Of a stretch of DNA of 39,300 nt, positions 16,203 through 25,650 are shown one piece after another. The translations under genes were made by a program, and so were the position numbers. Every line of letters starts with the position of its first letter. Position 1 is the stretch's first letter. Origin of the DNA: JBNKLG01 sp050292235 (GTDB taxonomy: Bacteria; Pseudomonadota; Gammaproteobacteria; Chromatiales; Chromatiaceae); the NCBI GenBank assembly GCA_050292235.1, contig JBNKLG010000014.1, positions 1 through 39,300 of the forward strand, given 5' to 3'. The notes under the pieces were generated by a model. The model did not search any database, had not been told where the DNA came from, and worked only from the letters and a program-made list of their open reading frames with translations.

Positions 16203-17531
16203 TCAAGCCGCTTTAGTCTGCCGACTCGACCACTGCTGCCAACGCCGGATCACGAGCACCAAAGCGATCACCGCTGCAGTCAGCGCCCCACCCACAGCCC
16301 AAATCCCGGATTGCTTCAGTGATGGCTGGAAGAAAACCCGAAGTTGGTCCAGGCCCAGATTTCCCAACAACCAGGGAATCAGCAGATAGAGCACCAGGAT
16401 ATAGAGCACCGCCGTGAAATCCGCCCGACGAGACTTGGCCGACAAGGCCAGCAACAGAAAGATGCAGATATCCCGCAGCAGAAAAAAGAAGACCGAAGTC
16501 GCCAGGTGAGGCAATCCAATGGTGATTTTGCTTGACCACTCTCCCACCGGGGCCGAGAGCCCGTAGAGCAACAGCAATACCGGCGGCAAGAGCAAAAAAG
16601 CGCTCATCCAGGCAGGCATCAGCTGGGCCACGCGTCTGCCCTGCCCGGCCTTTATGGCCATGAAGAGCGCTCTCAGATCCACCGGATTTTTCGATTCCAC
16701 AAAAAGACCTATCCAGGCCGCCACCACCCAAAAACAGAAGGTCAGCAGTAACCAGACCATGGCACCCTGCTCTTCCACCAACCCTCCAAAAAAGAGGGGT
16801 AAAAACCCCAGAAAGGCCAGCCAAACCCAGGGGCTGGTGCTGTAGCTCAGCTCCCGGCGCATCACCCGATAGGAGCCGATCAGGGTCCAAAGCCACATCA
16901 GCAGACCGGTCAACAGCAGGTAGTTAAGGGCATTCAGGGAGTGGCCATACCAGTCCAGGATCTTGGCATGGCGAATATCCACCACATAGGAGGAGAGAAA
17001 CAGGAACAGCAGCAACACCAAAAGATAGATGCTGCCACCACCCCGGGCGTTCTCCAGGGAACGGCTGCGAACGTACAACAGATTGACCAAAAAACCCAAC
17101 CCCTGGGACAACAAAACACCCAGAAGCGCCAGACCCAGCAGTTGCCAATCCTTCACCGGTGCATGGCCATTGGCATAGCCCAGTACCGCTACCATCAAGC
17201 AGAGCAGCCCCCCATACCAGGCAAAACTGCTGCTGCCGAACACCTTGCCCCAGGTCATGGCCCAAGGGCTCAGGCCCGACATCCGCTGCCAGTCCCAGGT
17301 GTGTTCCACCACTTCACCATAAACCGCGCCAGAGGTCTTTCGGGTACCCCAGATGCCGGTAAAGAGCAACAGCAGCATCACAGCAGCATGGCCGGTATCC
17401 CGATCCAGGTGATAGTCATTGGTGACCAGATGGAGCAGCAGCATCAGACCAAAAACCAGAGGTAAGGCGATGAGGTTGTGCGGTGTCAATTCCAGCCAAA
17501 GATTGCGGATAAACTCAGGGTTGGATTTCAT
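16203..17531 (-). CDS. ABC transporter permease, multi-spanning inner membrane protein
   Basis: A 442-aa very hydrophobic protein with about 10-12 predicted helices spread over its whole length (for example ~20-40, ~105-125, ~165-185, ~200-220, ~390-430) and short basic loops. It has no enzyme motif. Its start codon overlaps the stop of the ATPase gene upstream (ATGA, 17528-17531), the usual arrangement for an ATPase-permease pair that forms one exporter. It resembles ABC-2-type permeases of multidrug or cofactor-export systems, but the substrate cannot be read from sequence. Identification rests mainly on topology and on its partner gene. Confidence 0.8.
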   Translation of the reverse strand: MKSNPEFIRNLWLELTPHNLIALPLVFGLMLLLHLVTNDYHLDRDTGHAAVMLLLLFTGIWGTRKTSGAVYGEVVEHTWDWQRMSGLSPWAMTWGKVFGSSSFAWYGGLLCLMVAVLGYANGHAPVKDWQLLGLALLGVLLSQGLGFLVNLLYVRSRSLENARGGGSIYLLVLLLFLFLSSYVVDIRHAKILDWYGHSLNALNYLLLTGLLMWLWTLIGSYRVMRRELSYSTSPWVWLAFLGFLPLFFGGLVEEQGAMVWLLLTFCFWVVAAWIGLFVESKNPVDLRALFMAIKAGQGRRVAQLMPAWMSAFLLLPPVLLLLYGLSAPVGEWSSKITIGLPHLATSVFFFLLRDICIFLLLALSAKSRRADFTAVLYILVLYLLIPWLLGNLGLDQLRVFFQPSLKQSGIWAVGGALTAAVIALVLVIRRWQQWSSRQTKAA

Positions 17532-18457
17532 GACTGCCTGCCTTGCTGTAAACGCGACACATAGAGTTGCTGCAGATCCGTACGCTCAGAGACAAAGGTT
17601 GCCACCGGCAGGCCCTCACCCACCAGCACCGCCAGCAGCCGCGCCCTCTCCTCGCGATCAGGCGGCAGGGCGATACGGGCCATCAAAGCAGTGGCCTCTA
17701 TCAGTTGACCATTTGTTTGGGCTGCAAGAATCTCTGGCAACCGGGAATCTTCACGACTGAGTTCTATCCGAACCTGCTCGGTCTGATCGGCCTGGGCAAT
17801 GGCCTGCTGCTCCAGGATGCGGCCGGACTCGATGATGAGCACCTCGGTCGCATAGTCAGCCAGTTCCGCCAGGATATGGGAGGAAACCATCAGAGTCATA
17901 CCCTGATCACGCAGCTCAAGAAAAAGCCGGCTTAGACTGCTGCGCGCCTCAGGATCCAGTCCGGAGGCCGGTTCATCCAGCAGAAGCACCGCTGGCTGAT
18001 GAATGATGGATTGTCCGATGGCCAGCCGTTGACGCAAACCCCGGGAAAGTTCTCCGGCGGGGGTATGCAGGTACTGACTGAGGTTCAGGCGCTCGGCAGT
18101 CGGCTCCACCCGATCGTCGGCTACCCCATGGGTACGGCAGGCGTGCGACAGACAGCGGCGCACACTGAGTTGGTCATAGAGACCAAAGAAATCTGACAAA
18201 TAGCCCAAAGACTGATGTACCTGACGCGGTTGGGCCTGGGTATCAAAACCCTTGATGCGAACACCGCCGGAAAAAGGGCGATTAAGGGCGGCCAGACAGC
18301 GTAGCAGAGTACTCTTTCCTGCCCCATTGGGACCCACCAGAGCCGTGATGCTGCCAGGCATGACCTCGAAGTTCACCCCATGCAAAGCCCGCTTGGTGGG
18401 GTAATCAAAGACCAGATCCCGCACCTGAATGACGGCATTGTCCTGAGACTCCAACAT
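17528..18457 (-). CDS. ABC transporter ATP-binding protein
   Basis: A 309-aa ATPase with the full motif set: Walker A GPNGAGKST (~42), Q-loop region, signature LSRGLRQRL (~138), Walker B VLLLDEPASGLDP (~157) and the switch histidine in MVSSHILAEL (~195). A C-terminal extension of ~80 residues is typical of ABC-2 exporters (CcmA/NatA-like). It is translationally coupled to the permease gene by a 4-base overlap. Together they should make a two-gene exporter of unknown substrate. A GAAGGG site precedes the ATG by about 7 nt. It is divergent from the 1170-aa gene across 184 bp. Confidence 0.93.
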   Translation of the reverse strand: MLESQDNAVIQVRDLVFDYPTKRALHGVNFEVMPGSITALVGPNGAGKSTLLRCLAALNRPFSGGVRIKGFDTQAQPRQVHQSLGYLSDFFGLYDQLSVRRCLSHACRTHGVADDRVEPTAERLNLSQYLHTPAGELSRGLRQRLAIGQSIIHQPAVLLLDEPASGLDPEARSSLSRLFLELRDQGMTLMVSSHILAELADYATEVLIIESGRILEQQAIAQADQTEQVRIELSREDSRLPEILAAQTNGQLIEATALMARIALPPDREERARLLAVLVGEGLPVATFVSERTDLQQLYVSRLQQGRQS

Positions 18458-18641
18458 TCAAAACCCTTCAACTTAAGCCTTTGTGTTCACCAGAAAGATT
18501 TTGCGGCTATCATCCGTCAATGTCCATTAGGATTCACTGATAGACCTTGATCCAATCACCCGATTCAGGCAGCATAGCCGTCCCCCTGAGAGGTAATGGA
18601 TCTGCCGAAAGTAACAGCTACTCCCTGAAAGAGGTCATCCC

Positions 18642-21600
18642 ATGGATCTTGAACAGATTTTGGGTCTCGATAAACCCGCCATCGACCCTGCAGAGGAACG
18701 CCGACGTTTGCACCTCTACATCAATCTCAAACTGGCCTCCTCCGGTCAGCCCTATGACAACGGTGGTCGAGGTCGGGACAGTTTTCTGGAGATTGCCCAA
18801 AATCTGTTGCAGAGCTATCGGGAGAAAAATCGCCTTTTATCCAACTATTTATGCCCGGCGGACAGCCGCATTCAGCAGTTCATTCACCACTATCTGAACG
18901 ATCTGGAGCTGGACAACGAACCGCGCCTGCCCGTCCAGAGCTTCATTCTTGATCGCCATGGCATTGCCAGAGAACTCTCGCTACCTGCCGATGGGGATGA
19001 ATTCCGGTCCGATATTGTCTCCAGCTTCCGGGTGCGTCAGGGGGTCTTACATAACCCCGCCAGTGATCGCCGCACCACCAAAGGCTCCTTCCATATCGCT
19101 GAGGGCGGTCTGCCCATTCCTGGTGACAAAAAGGCTGTACCCAAGGCCGTTTTTGCCCGAATGCTGAGCGAGGCCCTGAACCCGCCCGATGAACTCATGA
19201 CCCTGCCTTTTTCAGCCAATCAGCCGGAACCGGCCCGCATGTTCGTCTCCTTGCTGCTACGCCCCACCATCTGTCCAGAAATTCCAGGCGGTCAGGCAGA
19301 AAAGAACATGGAGATCCGCTTCTTTGCTCCCGGCAATCTGGTCAGTAACCTCGACTTTGTCGAGAGCATCTTTGGCAACGGAGGCAATCCCCATCTGGCC
19401 AGTTTCGATGCCGCACTGGACGTAACCCGTTGGAGCGGTCACAGCGGCTGCGTTATTCTGGCACCTCATCTGGTGGGCTTTACCAAGAAAGCGCTAGGAC
19501 TCCCCAACTGGGATCAAGCCACGGAACGCCAACGCCACGATGGCATGTGCTGGCGCGACGAAGAGGAGCGCTACAACGAAGGTCAGGCCTTCAAACTCAC
19601 AGCCCGCGATGAATCCGGGACTATCCTCACCCTGCTGGCCGATAACTACTACGGCTATTGCAAAAAAGAGATCAAAACCCAGATCAGTTTCGCCGCCAAT
19701 CTCTTTGGCCTGGCTGAAGAGGAGCATGCCGGAGGTGCCCTGGCCTTCCCCCGTCGCAACCACGGTGAGGAATACGGCGTCGACAGCCGTACCCGAGAGC
19801 CCGGTTACAGCTTTGAAGAGATGGTCGAGCGCTATGGCGACATCATGAGCCTGCAAGAGGATGGCTACGGCATCGACAAACGTTTTCCCGAGATCATCTA
19901 CGTGCCCCAAACCCTACGCATGGATCTCAATGCCCAGCAGATCAGCTGGTTCTACCGGGGGCAGGATCGTAAGATGCGGCTACAACCGGGCAAGACCTAT
20001 ATCCAGCCAAACGGCTATAAAGTCGAGATGGTGAAACACCCCGATGCCCCCAGCTGGCGCCTGGTCGGCACCGATCCCGAGGGCACCTTCTGCCACAAGC
20101 CCTGCACCGTTTCCGGTGGCGGCAAATCGGAAATCTCCAAATCCCTGGACGATGCCGCCATCTATGCCCCACTCTTTGTTGATCATCTCGATACCGACCT
20201 GAAACGGGTACAGGAGATCTTTGATCACGATTACAGCACCCGGTTCAAACCCGGTCGTGAATCGGAAGATCGAGACCCCAGCCGCAAACCCCTGAGCATG
20301 GAACGCAGTCTGGGTTCCATGATCAAACTGCTGACACCTTCCTCCAGCTATACCGATAAGTACAACGACTGGCTGGATGGGATTTCGCCCCGCATCCTTG
20401 CCCTGGCCTTTCTCATCAAACGATTTTACCGACCGGAATGGGGCAACGACTGGCGCAACCACCTGTCGGTGAACGAGGTCGATGGTGCCCCCGGCCACGA
20501 ACTCAAACTCCACGACCGCAAAATCATAGCCACCTATCTGAGGCTGGGTTTTGACCCCTGCGGTGAGTGGCGCACCTTCAAGGTCCGCCAGGATTTCATC
20601 GCCGCGGAAAAGATTCAGATGGAGGATGACATCAGCGTCTCCGTGGTCACCCCGGCAAAAATGCTGAGCGACTGCTCCGCCGAGCTGCCCGGCAACGCCA
20701 GCCTGAAACTGGTGAAGAACTGCGAGTATCGTCTGTTCCAGCGTCCGGATGACGCCATTATCCCCGGCTATGACAAACAGACCGAATGGGACATGGCCCA
20801 GCCAGACAACTTTGTCGCCAACTTCGAGCCCCTGAGTGGCGAGGCCCTTGCAGCAGTCACTGAAGATGTGCTCAAGTTCTGTGCCTTCAGCGAACCCATG
20901 CGCAGCCTGTTGCAAGCGGCCTCAGCAGATGAACAGCAGAGCTATGTGGTCTCTTCTGCCCACCCCCGCCTGGTGGATGGCGCGCCATCAAAAAACCCCC
21001 GCTATCTGCAAACCCGCCCCGATCTGGTGAACCCTGTTCGCAGCTATATCGCCGAAATTGGCGCCCGCTTCCACCGCAAACAGCCTCTGGACAAGCCCCT
21101 CTGTCATCCGGTCAATGCCGTACTGACCGGTCGCCGCAACAATCCACCGGAGGGAAATATTCGATCCCTGGCAGTCTACAACCCCATCCACTACCAGGAG
21201 CTGCCGGAACTCTTCATGGACTTCATCTGCTCCCTGACCGGCAAATCACCCTCCACCACCGGCGCGGGCAGCGAGGGCGCCTTGACCAAAGGGCCATTCA
21301 ATGCCCTGCGACCCACAGCCGATCTGAACAACGCCCTGGTCTCCTTCATCCTCACCGGCTATGCAGGCTTTTCCAGCTCTGCTGGCCACATCGGATCCAA
21401 GATGCGGGTAGACCACGACATCAGTCTGCTGATCCCGGAAATCTGGGCCCGCCTTGACAACCGGGAGCGCGATCCTCAGCAATTGATCGAGCGGGGCTAC
21501 CTGGAAGCGTTGGAAGACTTCGAACACGAAGGCCAGCAGGTCTTGGCCAGCCGATTGGGCTACCGCATCACCGAACGTTTCGTCCATGGCTATCTGGGCA

Positions 21601-22154
21601 AGATCTTCGATAACCCCAAAGCCGCCATCACCGAAGAGCTGCTGCGGCCGGAAAAACAAGACATGACCGCCTTCGTCGATGGCATTCACAACATCGTCGA
21701 GGCCCAACAGAAAGTGGCTCAGCGCTATCTGGACGACGGCAGCGTCGAAGACGCCTGTCCGCCTCTGCAAGCCTTGCTCCATATCATGGCCGAAGGCCAA
21801 TTCCAGGGAATGGATGCCCAGCATCCTGACATCCGCGCCATGTTCACTCGCGACTACCTGATGCAGTCCGACTGGTATCGGGAGCGTCTGGAGGTAAAAC
21901 AGCAGCGTGACATCCGCCTCTGGAAATGCCATGTCCATAGCCTGCAGGAGTTTGCCAGTTTGCCCAGTCACAGCGATGTGGCCGCTAAGCTCCAAATCAA
22001 TGACCGCCTGACCTGGGCGCAGCAGCAGCTGGAACAGGTACAGGCCGAGGATTATCTGACGTCGCTGGTCGGCACCATCGGTGCTGATCCGCTCCATCCC
22101 TATCGGGAGAGCCTGCTGGCAGCCGAACCCCTGGATGAAGAGAAGGCTGCCTGA
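18642..22154 (+). CDS. Large 1170-aa protein, candidate PPi-dependent phosphoenolpyruvate carboxykinase
   Basis: The gene is certain; the function is not. The protein has no signal peptide or membrane helix and should be cytosolic. It has a P-loop-like VSGGGKSEISKSLDD (~489-503), reminiscent of the kinase loop of PEP carboxykinases, and conserved-looking blocks DNYYGYCKKEIKTQ (~338) and RDPSRKPLSMERS (~545). Length (family ~1100-1200 aa) and these blocks fit the PPi-type PEPCK known from Propionibacterium and Entamoeba, which interconverts oxaloacetate + PPi with PEP + CO2 + Pi. This comes from memory of that family, not from an alignment. An alternative is a still uncharacterised conserved protein. 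AGAGG lies 7-8 nt before the ATG. Its stop overlaps the start of the transglycosylase gene by one base (TGATG). Confidence 0.6.
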   Translation: MDLEQILGLDKPAIDPAEERRRLHLYINLKLASSGQPYDNGGRGRDSFLEIAQNLLQSYREKNRLLSNYLCPADSRIQQFIHHYLNDLELDNEPRLPVQSFILDRHGIARELSLPADGDEFRSDIVSSFRVRQGVLHNPASDRRTTKGSFHIAEGGLPIPGDKKAVPKAVFARMLSEALNPPDELMTLPFSANQPEPARMFVSLLLRPTICPEIPGGQAEKNMEIRFFAPGNLVSNLDFVESIFGNGGNPHLASFDAALDVTRWSGHSGCVILAPHLVGFTKKALGLPNWDQATERQRHDGMCWRDEEERYNEGQAFKLTARDESGTILTLLADNYYGYCKKEIKTQISFAANLFGLAEEEHAGGALAFPRRNHGEEYGVDSRTREPGYSFEEMVERYGDIMSLQEDGYGIDKRFPEIIYVPQTLRMDLNAQQISWFYRGQDRKMRLQPGKTYIQPNGYKVEMVKHPDAPSWRLVGTDPEGTFCHKPCTVSGGGKSEISKSLDDAAIYAPLFVDHLDTDLKRVQEIFDHDYSTRFKPGRESEDRDPSRKPLSMERSLGSMIKLLTPSSSYTDKYNDWLDGISPRILALAFLIKRFYRPEWGNDWRNHLSVNEVDGAPGHELKLHDRKIIATYLRLGFDPCGEWRTFKVRQDFIAAEKIQMEDDISVSVVTPAKMLSDCSAELPGNASLKLVKNCEYRLFQRPDDAIIPGYDKQTEWDMAQPDNFVANFEPLSGEALAAVTEDVLKFCAFSEPMRSLLQAASADEQQSYVVSSAHPRLVDGAPSKNPRYLQTRPDLVNPVRSYIAEIGARFHRKQPLDKPLCHPVNAVLTGRRNNPPEGNIRSLAVYNPIHYQELPELFMDFICSLTGKSPSTTGAGSEGALTKGPFNALRPTADLNNALVSFILTGYAGFSSSAGHIGSKMRVDHDISLLIPEIWARLDNRERDPQQLIERGYLEALEDFEHEGQQVLASRLGYRITERFVHGYLGKIFDNPKAAITEELLRPEKQDMTAFVDGIHNIVEAQQKVAQRYLDDGSVEDACPPLQALLHIMAEGQFQGMDAQHPDIRAMFTRDYLMQSDWYRERLEVKQQRDIRLWKCHVHSLQEFASLPSHSDVAAKLQINDRLTWAQQQLEQVQAEDYLTSLVGTIGADPLHPYRESLLAAEPLDEEKAA

Positions 22155-23368
22155 TGCGTCTGCTCCTTAGTCTCCTGCTCATGACCCTGATGCTGCCGAC
22201 AACTCAAGCCGCTGATCAGGAGAAGGCCTTCCGTCGCTGGCAGGAACAAAAACTCTGGCCCGATGCCCGTAAGACCGGTATCCGCCGCACCACCTTCGAT
22301 GCCGCCATGGGCAAAGTGCATCTCGACTGGTCGCTACCCGACCTGGTGCGTCCTGGTGAATCCGATCCCACCGCCAAAGGTCAATCTGAATTCGGCAATC
22401 CCTCTCGCTACTTTAAGCCGGGCAACCTCAACTTTGTTGCCAACAAATCAGCTCAGTTGGAGAAACAATGGCACAAGACTCTGACTGCCATTGAGGCGAA
22501 ATATGGGGTGCCACGTCATATCCTGCTGGCCATCTGGGGGCGTGAATCCGCCTTTGGTCAGGCCAAGCTGCCCCATGATGCCATCCAGGCCCTGGCCACC
22601 GAATCCTTTGTCGGCGCCCGTCCGGAGACCTTCTATCCAGAGCTGCTGGCCGCCCTCAAGATTCTCGACCAGGGCCATATCCAGCCAAACCAGATGAAAA
22701 GCTCCTGGGCTGGAGCCCTTGGCAACCCGCAGTTCATGCCCAGTGCCTTTCTGAAATATGCAGTGGATTTCGATGGCGATGGTAAACAGGACATCTGGAC
22801 TTCCGTCCCAGACAGCCTGGCCTCTATTGCCCACTTTCTACAGAAAAAGGGCTGGCAAAAGGAACGCGACTGGGGATTCGAGGTCAGCGTACCCAAAGAT
22901 GTGCCCTGTCATCTGGAGGGGCCGGACCAAGGCAAGAACATCGCCGCCTGGGAGAAACTGGGGGTAAAGCGGGTATCGGGTCGCCATTTCCCTGCAGCCG
23001 AGCGCAAACGGGAAGGCTTCCTGCTCTTTCCTGCCGGCCGCTTCGGCCCCGCCTTTCTGGTGACCAAAAACTTCTACATGCTCAAGGAATACAACGAATC
23101 TGACCTCTATGCGCTATTCATCGGCCATGTTGCCGATCGCGCTCAGGGGGGTAAGCCTTTCGTCAGCCAGTGGCAGGATGTACATGGCTTCAAACGCCAC
23201 CACGTCAAACTGATGCAGCAGGCCCTGGAGCGCCTGGGCCATGATGTCGGTGGTGCCGATGGCCTGATCGGCTTCAAAACGCGACGCTCCGTCGGTCGGT
23301 GGCAAGAGACCAAAGGAGAAACCATCACCTGTTTTCCGGATGCTGCATTGGTAAAGCGGCTGCGTTAG
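22154..23368 (+). CDS. Lytic murein transglycosylase, MltB family, with peptidoglycan-binding domain
   Basis: A 404-aa periplasmic enzyme. A signal peptide (1-19, cut after QAA or TQA) is followed by an SLT-2/MltB catalytic domain (~30-325) with catalytic Glu in IWGRESAFG (~130) and GALGNPQFMPS (~189). A short peptidoglycan-binding domain (~340-400) closes the protein. It cleaves the MurNAc-GlcNAc bond to form 1,6-anhydro ends. There is no lipobox cysteine after the signal peptide, so it is soluble or only loosely bound, unlike E. coli MltB. It is translationally coupled to the preceding 1170-aa gene by TGATG overlap, though no functional link is obvious. It is convergent with azoR with 14 bp between stops. 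Confidence 0.94.
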   Translation: MRLLLSLLLMTLMLPTTQAADQEKAFRRWQEQKLWPDARKTGIRRTTFDAAMGKVHLDWSLPDLVRPGESDPTAKGQSEFGNPSRYFKPGNLNFVANKSAQLEKQWHKTLTAIEAKYGVPRHILLAIWGRESAFGQAKLPHDAIQALATESFVGARPETFYPELLAALKILDQGHIQPNQMKSSWAGALGNPQFMPSAFLKYAVDFDGDGKQDIWTSVPDSLASIAHFLQKKGWQKERDWGFEVSVPKDVPCHLEGPDQGKNIAAWEKLGVKRVSGRHFPAAERKREGFLLFPAGRFGPAFLVTKNFYMLKEYNESDLYALFIGHVADRAQGGKPFVSQWQDVHGFKRHHVKLMQQALERLGHDVGGADGLIGFKTRRSVGRWQETKGETITCFPDAALVKRLR

Positions 23369-23382
23369 CTTCAACGCCACAC

Positions 23383-23976
23383 TCAGCCAAAATACTCCGC
23401 TATCTGCGCCAAGGCAGCCTGATGGGAGGCCGCTCTGGTAGCCTCGTCCAGCATGGTACCCTCCTGAGCAATGACCTTGACCGAGGTCAAGCCGATGAAG
23501 GCTAATACCGCCAACAAATATTCAGTCTGATAATCCACCTTAAAATCTGGAACAGGCACTCCGCCACGACTGGTTATCAGGGTCACCTCTTTCCCATGTA
23601 GCATACCCTCCCACCCGTTGGATCCCAACCGGAAGGTGCGACCCGGCACCACCACATGGTCGATCCAACTCTTCAAAGTCGAGGGCAGCGAGAGATTGTA
23701 GAGAGGCGAAGTCAACAGCAGATGATCCGCCGTCTCAAGCTCAGCGAGCAGCTCTTCGGACAGAATGGCACCTGGCACAGTGCTGGCATCCGGTGAATAA
23801 AAAGCCGCAATGGTCTCATTCTCCAGATGGGGAATGGGCGCTGTAGCCAGATCCCGTTCGATAAAGCGAGTCTCTGGATACTTCTCTCGCCAGCAATCCA
23901 CAAAGCGATCGCCCAACTCTCTGGAGTGCGAACCCTCAACACGGGCACTGCTGTCTAAACGCAACAAGGTTTTCAT
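23383..23976 (-). CDS. azoR: FMN-dependent NADH:quinone reductase / azoreductase
   Basis: A 197-aa flavodoxin-fold enzyme. The N-terminal LLRLDSSARVEGSHSREL binds the FMN phosphate, SPLYNLSLPSTLKSWIDH (~91-108) is the family signature, and TSRGG (~139) completes the site. Members reduce quinones by two electrons and also azo and nitro compounds; the physiological role is protection from thiol-reactive electrophiles. A strong TTTTAGGAGA lies ~5 nt before the ATG. It is downstream of the chemoreceptor gene on the same strand after a 160-bp gap that contains a possible terminator, so it probably has its own promoter. Confidence 0.94.
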   Translation of the reverse strand: MKTLLRLDSSARVEGSHSRELGDRFVDCWREKYPETRFIERDLATAPIPHLENETIAAFYSPDASTVPGAILSEELLAELETADHLLLTSPLYNLSLPSTLKSWIDHVVVPGRTFRLGSNGWEGMLHGKEVTLITSRGGVPVPDFKVDYQTEYLLAVLAFIGLTSVKVIAQEGTMLDEATRAASHQAALAQIAEYFG

Positions 23977-24055
23977 TCTGATCTCCTAAAATTAATCTGA
24001 GCGCCGATTCCAAGCGTTAGGAGATAGAATAGACATGCGTTTATTGCAAATAAAT

Positions 24056-24093
24056 TCCGAAAAACAGAAAACCTGCATTGCATAAATGCACAG
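24056..24093 (-). terminator. Possible terminator after the chemoreceptor gene
   Basis: On the minus strand a short bulged hairpin (CTGTGCATT / AATGCAG) or the inner TGCAT-TT-ATGCA dyad is followed by GGTTTTCTGTTTTT. The T-tract is good but the stem is weak. It lies 44-81 bp past the receptor stop and before azoR. Confidence 0.35.
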
Positions 24094-24136
24094 CATAGAG
24101 TCACTCCCTGGCACTGACCACACAATCAACGAGGCC

Positions 24137-25636
24137 TTATCGAGACGCCCGATGTTTCTCCTCGACCATCTGATCGATCCACTCAACCACTTCACGACTG
24201 GCCTGCTCACCAGACTCCAGTGCCGCCACCATAGCGGCAGAAGCCGCTTCGTCCCGACTCCAATCACCTTTGGAGATATTGACTGCCTTCTGGATAGCCG
24301 AGTGAACCTCAGCATGAGGGGGCTCCAGTTTGCGATAAGCGGCCGTATGACTGAATTGCTCTTTCCCAATACCCTCGTAATACCATCTACCGAGGCGACA
24401 ACCCACATGATCGACTTCCACCGCACGTGATTCCTCAGTATCACCCGTTTTATTAATCGCACAGTAACCATTCTGTTTGAAGATCATATGATCGACCTTT
24501 ACCAGAGAGCCAAAGGAACGATCTTTGGCATAGGCCAAACGCTTGATGGTGGTTTCCGAAGCGTTAGCAAATTCGGTGAAACGGGCATGAAATTCGGCTA
24601 CTTGAGCGCCGATTGGACCGGTTGCCTCACTAGCACTGCGAGACTGAACCGTCATCTCAGCCACTCCCTCATGGAAACTCCGAAGGGTGCCAGAGATCTC
24701 TTTAGTGGCACTTTTGGTACGTTCAGAAAGTGCCTTGACCTCATCGGCCACCACGGCGAATCCACGTCCCTGCTCGCCAGCTCGGGCTGCCTCAATAGAG
24801 GCATTCAGAGCAAGCAGACTGGTCTGATCCGCAATATCGGAGATAATGCGTAGTGCCTCCATAACCTTCTCGCTCTCAGCATTCAGCCGCTCCATCGCCT
24901 GAGCAACACAATCCACCTTCTCACCAATGCCACCCAGCCCACTGCTGATCGAGTTAACCGTTTCCAGACTGCTGACGGCAGCAGCAGCGTTGGCTTTCGC
25001 AATCTGTTCTACTTGATCCATCTCCTCACTGACCTGTTTGAGATCCTCCTGATTCAGTTTCAGATTAAAAAGCAGGTTATCCGTATTGAGTTCATGTAGC
25101 CGAGAAAAGACCCGATTGCGAGAGATATAGGAGACATTGGCGCCCATGGCCACAATGGCCTGATTGATGTTCTCCAAAGAAGTAGCAAACTGCCCCGGCA
25201 AGCCACAAACCTGCGCTCGACGATGATATTTCCCTTCACTCACCAGGCTAAAACAGGTGCTGACCTCCTTGAAATACATCTCAATCTGATCGAGCAGATC
25301 GTTCAACTCCCAGGCAATCTGTCCCATCTCCCCAAGGCCGACGGTATGGGTAATGCGATGGTGCAACTCGCCGCGCCGGGAAGCGTGAATGGCATTATAA
25401 ATCTCGTACATGTTGCGCCAGGGTTTCTGAAACGAGTACCAGGCATACCCGGCAAAAATGACCGTCAACACTGGAAAAATCAGCGCAGAGGGATGGTAAC
25501 CGTGAAGGGCAAGATCAATACCACAGGCAGTTGACACCAGAGCGGTGAAAACGATGCAGGCGATGGCAAACTTGGTCTTCAGCAAGGGAATCCAACGACT
25601 GACTCCCGATGTATGCTCGGTAATTTCACTGTTCAT
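24137..25636 (-). CDS. Aer-like chemoreceptor with HAMP-type region, MCP signalling domain and CZB domain
   Basis: From the ATG at 25636 the protein is 499 aa. Two transmembrane helices (~22-43 and ~49-68) are joined by only a few residues, so there is no periplasmic sensor, as in Aer. A HAMP-like linker and poly-helical region (~70-200) follow, then the MCP hairpin with IADQTSLLALNASIEAARAG (~240-290), and a C-terminal CZB domain (~375-480) with zinc ligands in VDHMIF, HVGCRLGRWYY and PHAEVH. A GGGAGG lies 5 nt before this ATG. The longer frame back to 25900 is rejected because it runs through the PAS gene and loses the ribosome-binding site. The separate PAS protein 14 nt upstream may supply the sensory input. 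Output should go to CheA/CheW; none are in the window. Confidence 0.93.
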   Translation of the reverse strand: MNSEITEHTSGVSRWIPLLKTKFAIACIVFTALVSTACGIDLALHGYHPSALIFPVLTVIFAGYAWYSFQKPWRNMYEIYNAIHASRRGELHHRITHTVGLGEMGQIAWELNDLLDQIEMYFKEVSTCFSLVSEGKYHRRAQVCGLPGQFATSLENINQAIVAMGANVSYISRNRVFSRLHELNTDNLLFNLKLNQEDLKQVSEEMDQVEQIAKANAAAAVSSLETVNSISSGLGGIGEKVDCVAQAMERLNAESEKVMEALRIISDIADQTSLLALNASIEAARAGEQGRGFAVVADEVKALSERTKSATKEISGTLRSFHEGVAEMTVQSRSASEATGPIGAQVAEFHARFTEFANASETTIKRLAYAKDRSFGSLVKVDHMIFKQNGYCAINKTGDTEESRAVEVDHVGCRLGRWYYEGIGKEQFSHTAAYRKLEPPHAEVHSAIQKAVNISKGDWSRDEAASAAMVAALESGEQASREVVEWIDQMVEEKHRASR

Positions 25637-25650
25637 CAAACCTCCCTCGC

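Noticed and set aside
16203..18457. ABC pair as part of the leuA operon
   Set aside because: A 73-bp gap with a promoter-like sequence separates them and no functional link is evident.
19980..22097. Two long minus-strand ORFs (311 and 283 aa)
   Set aside because: Both are antisense to the 1170-aa gene and arise from its third-position GC bias; no family motif is seen.
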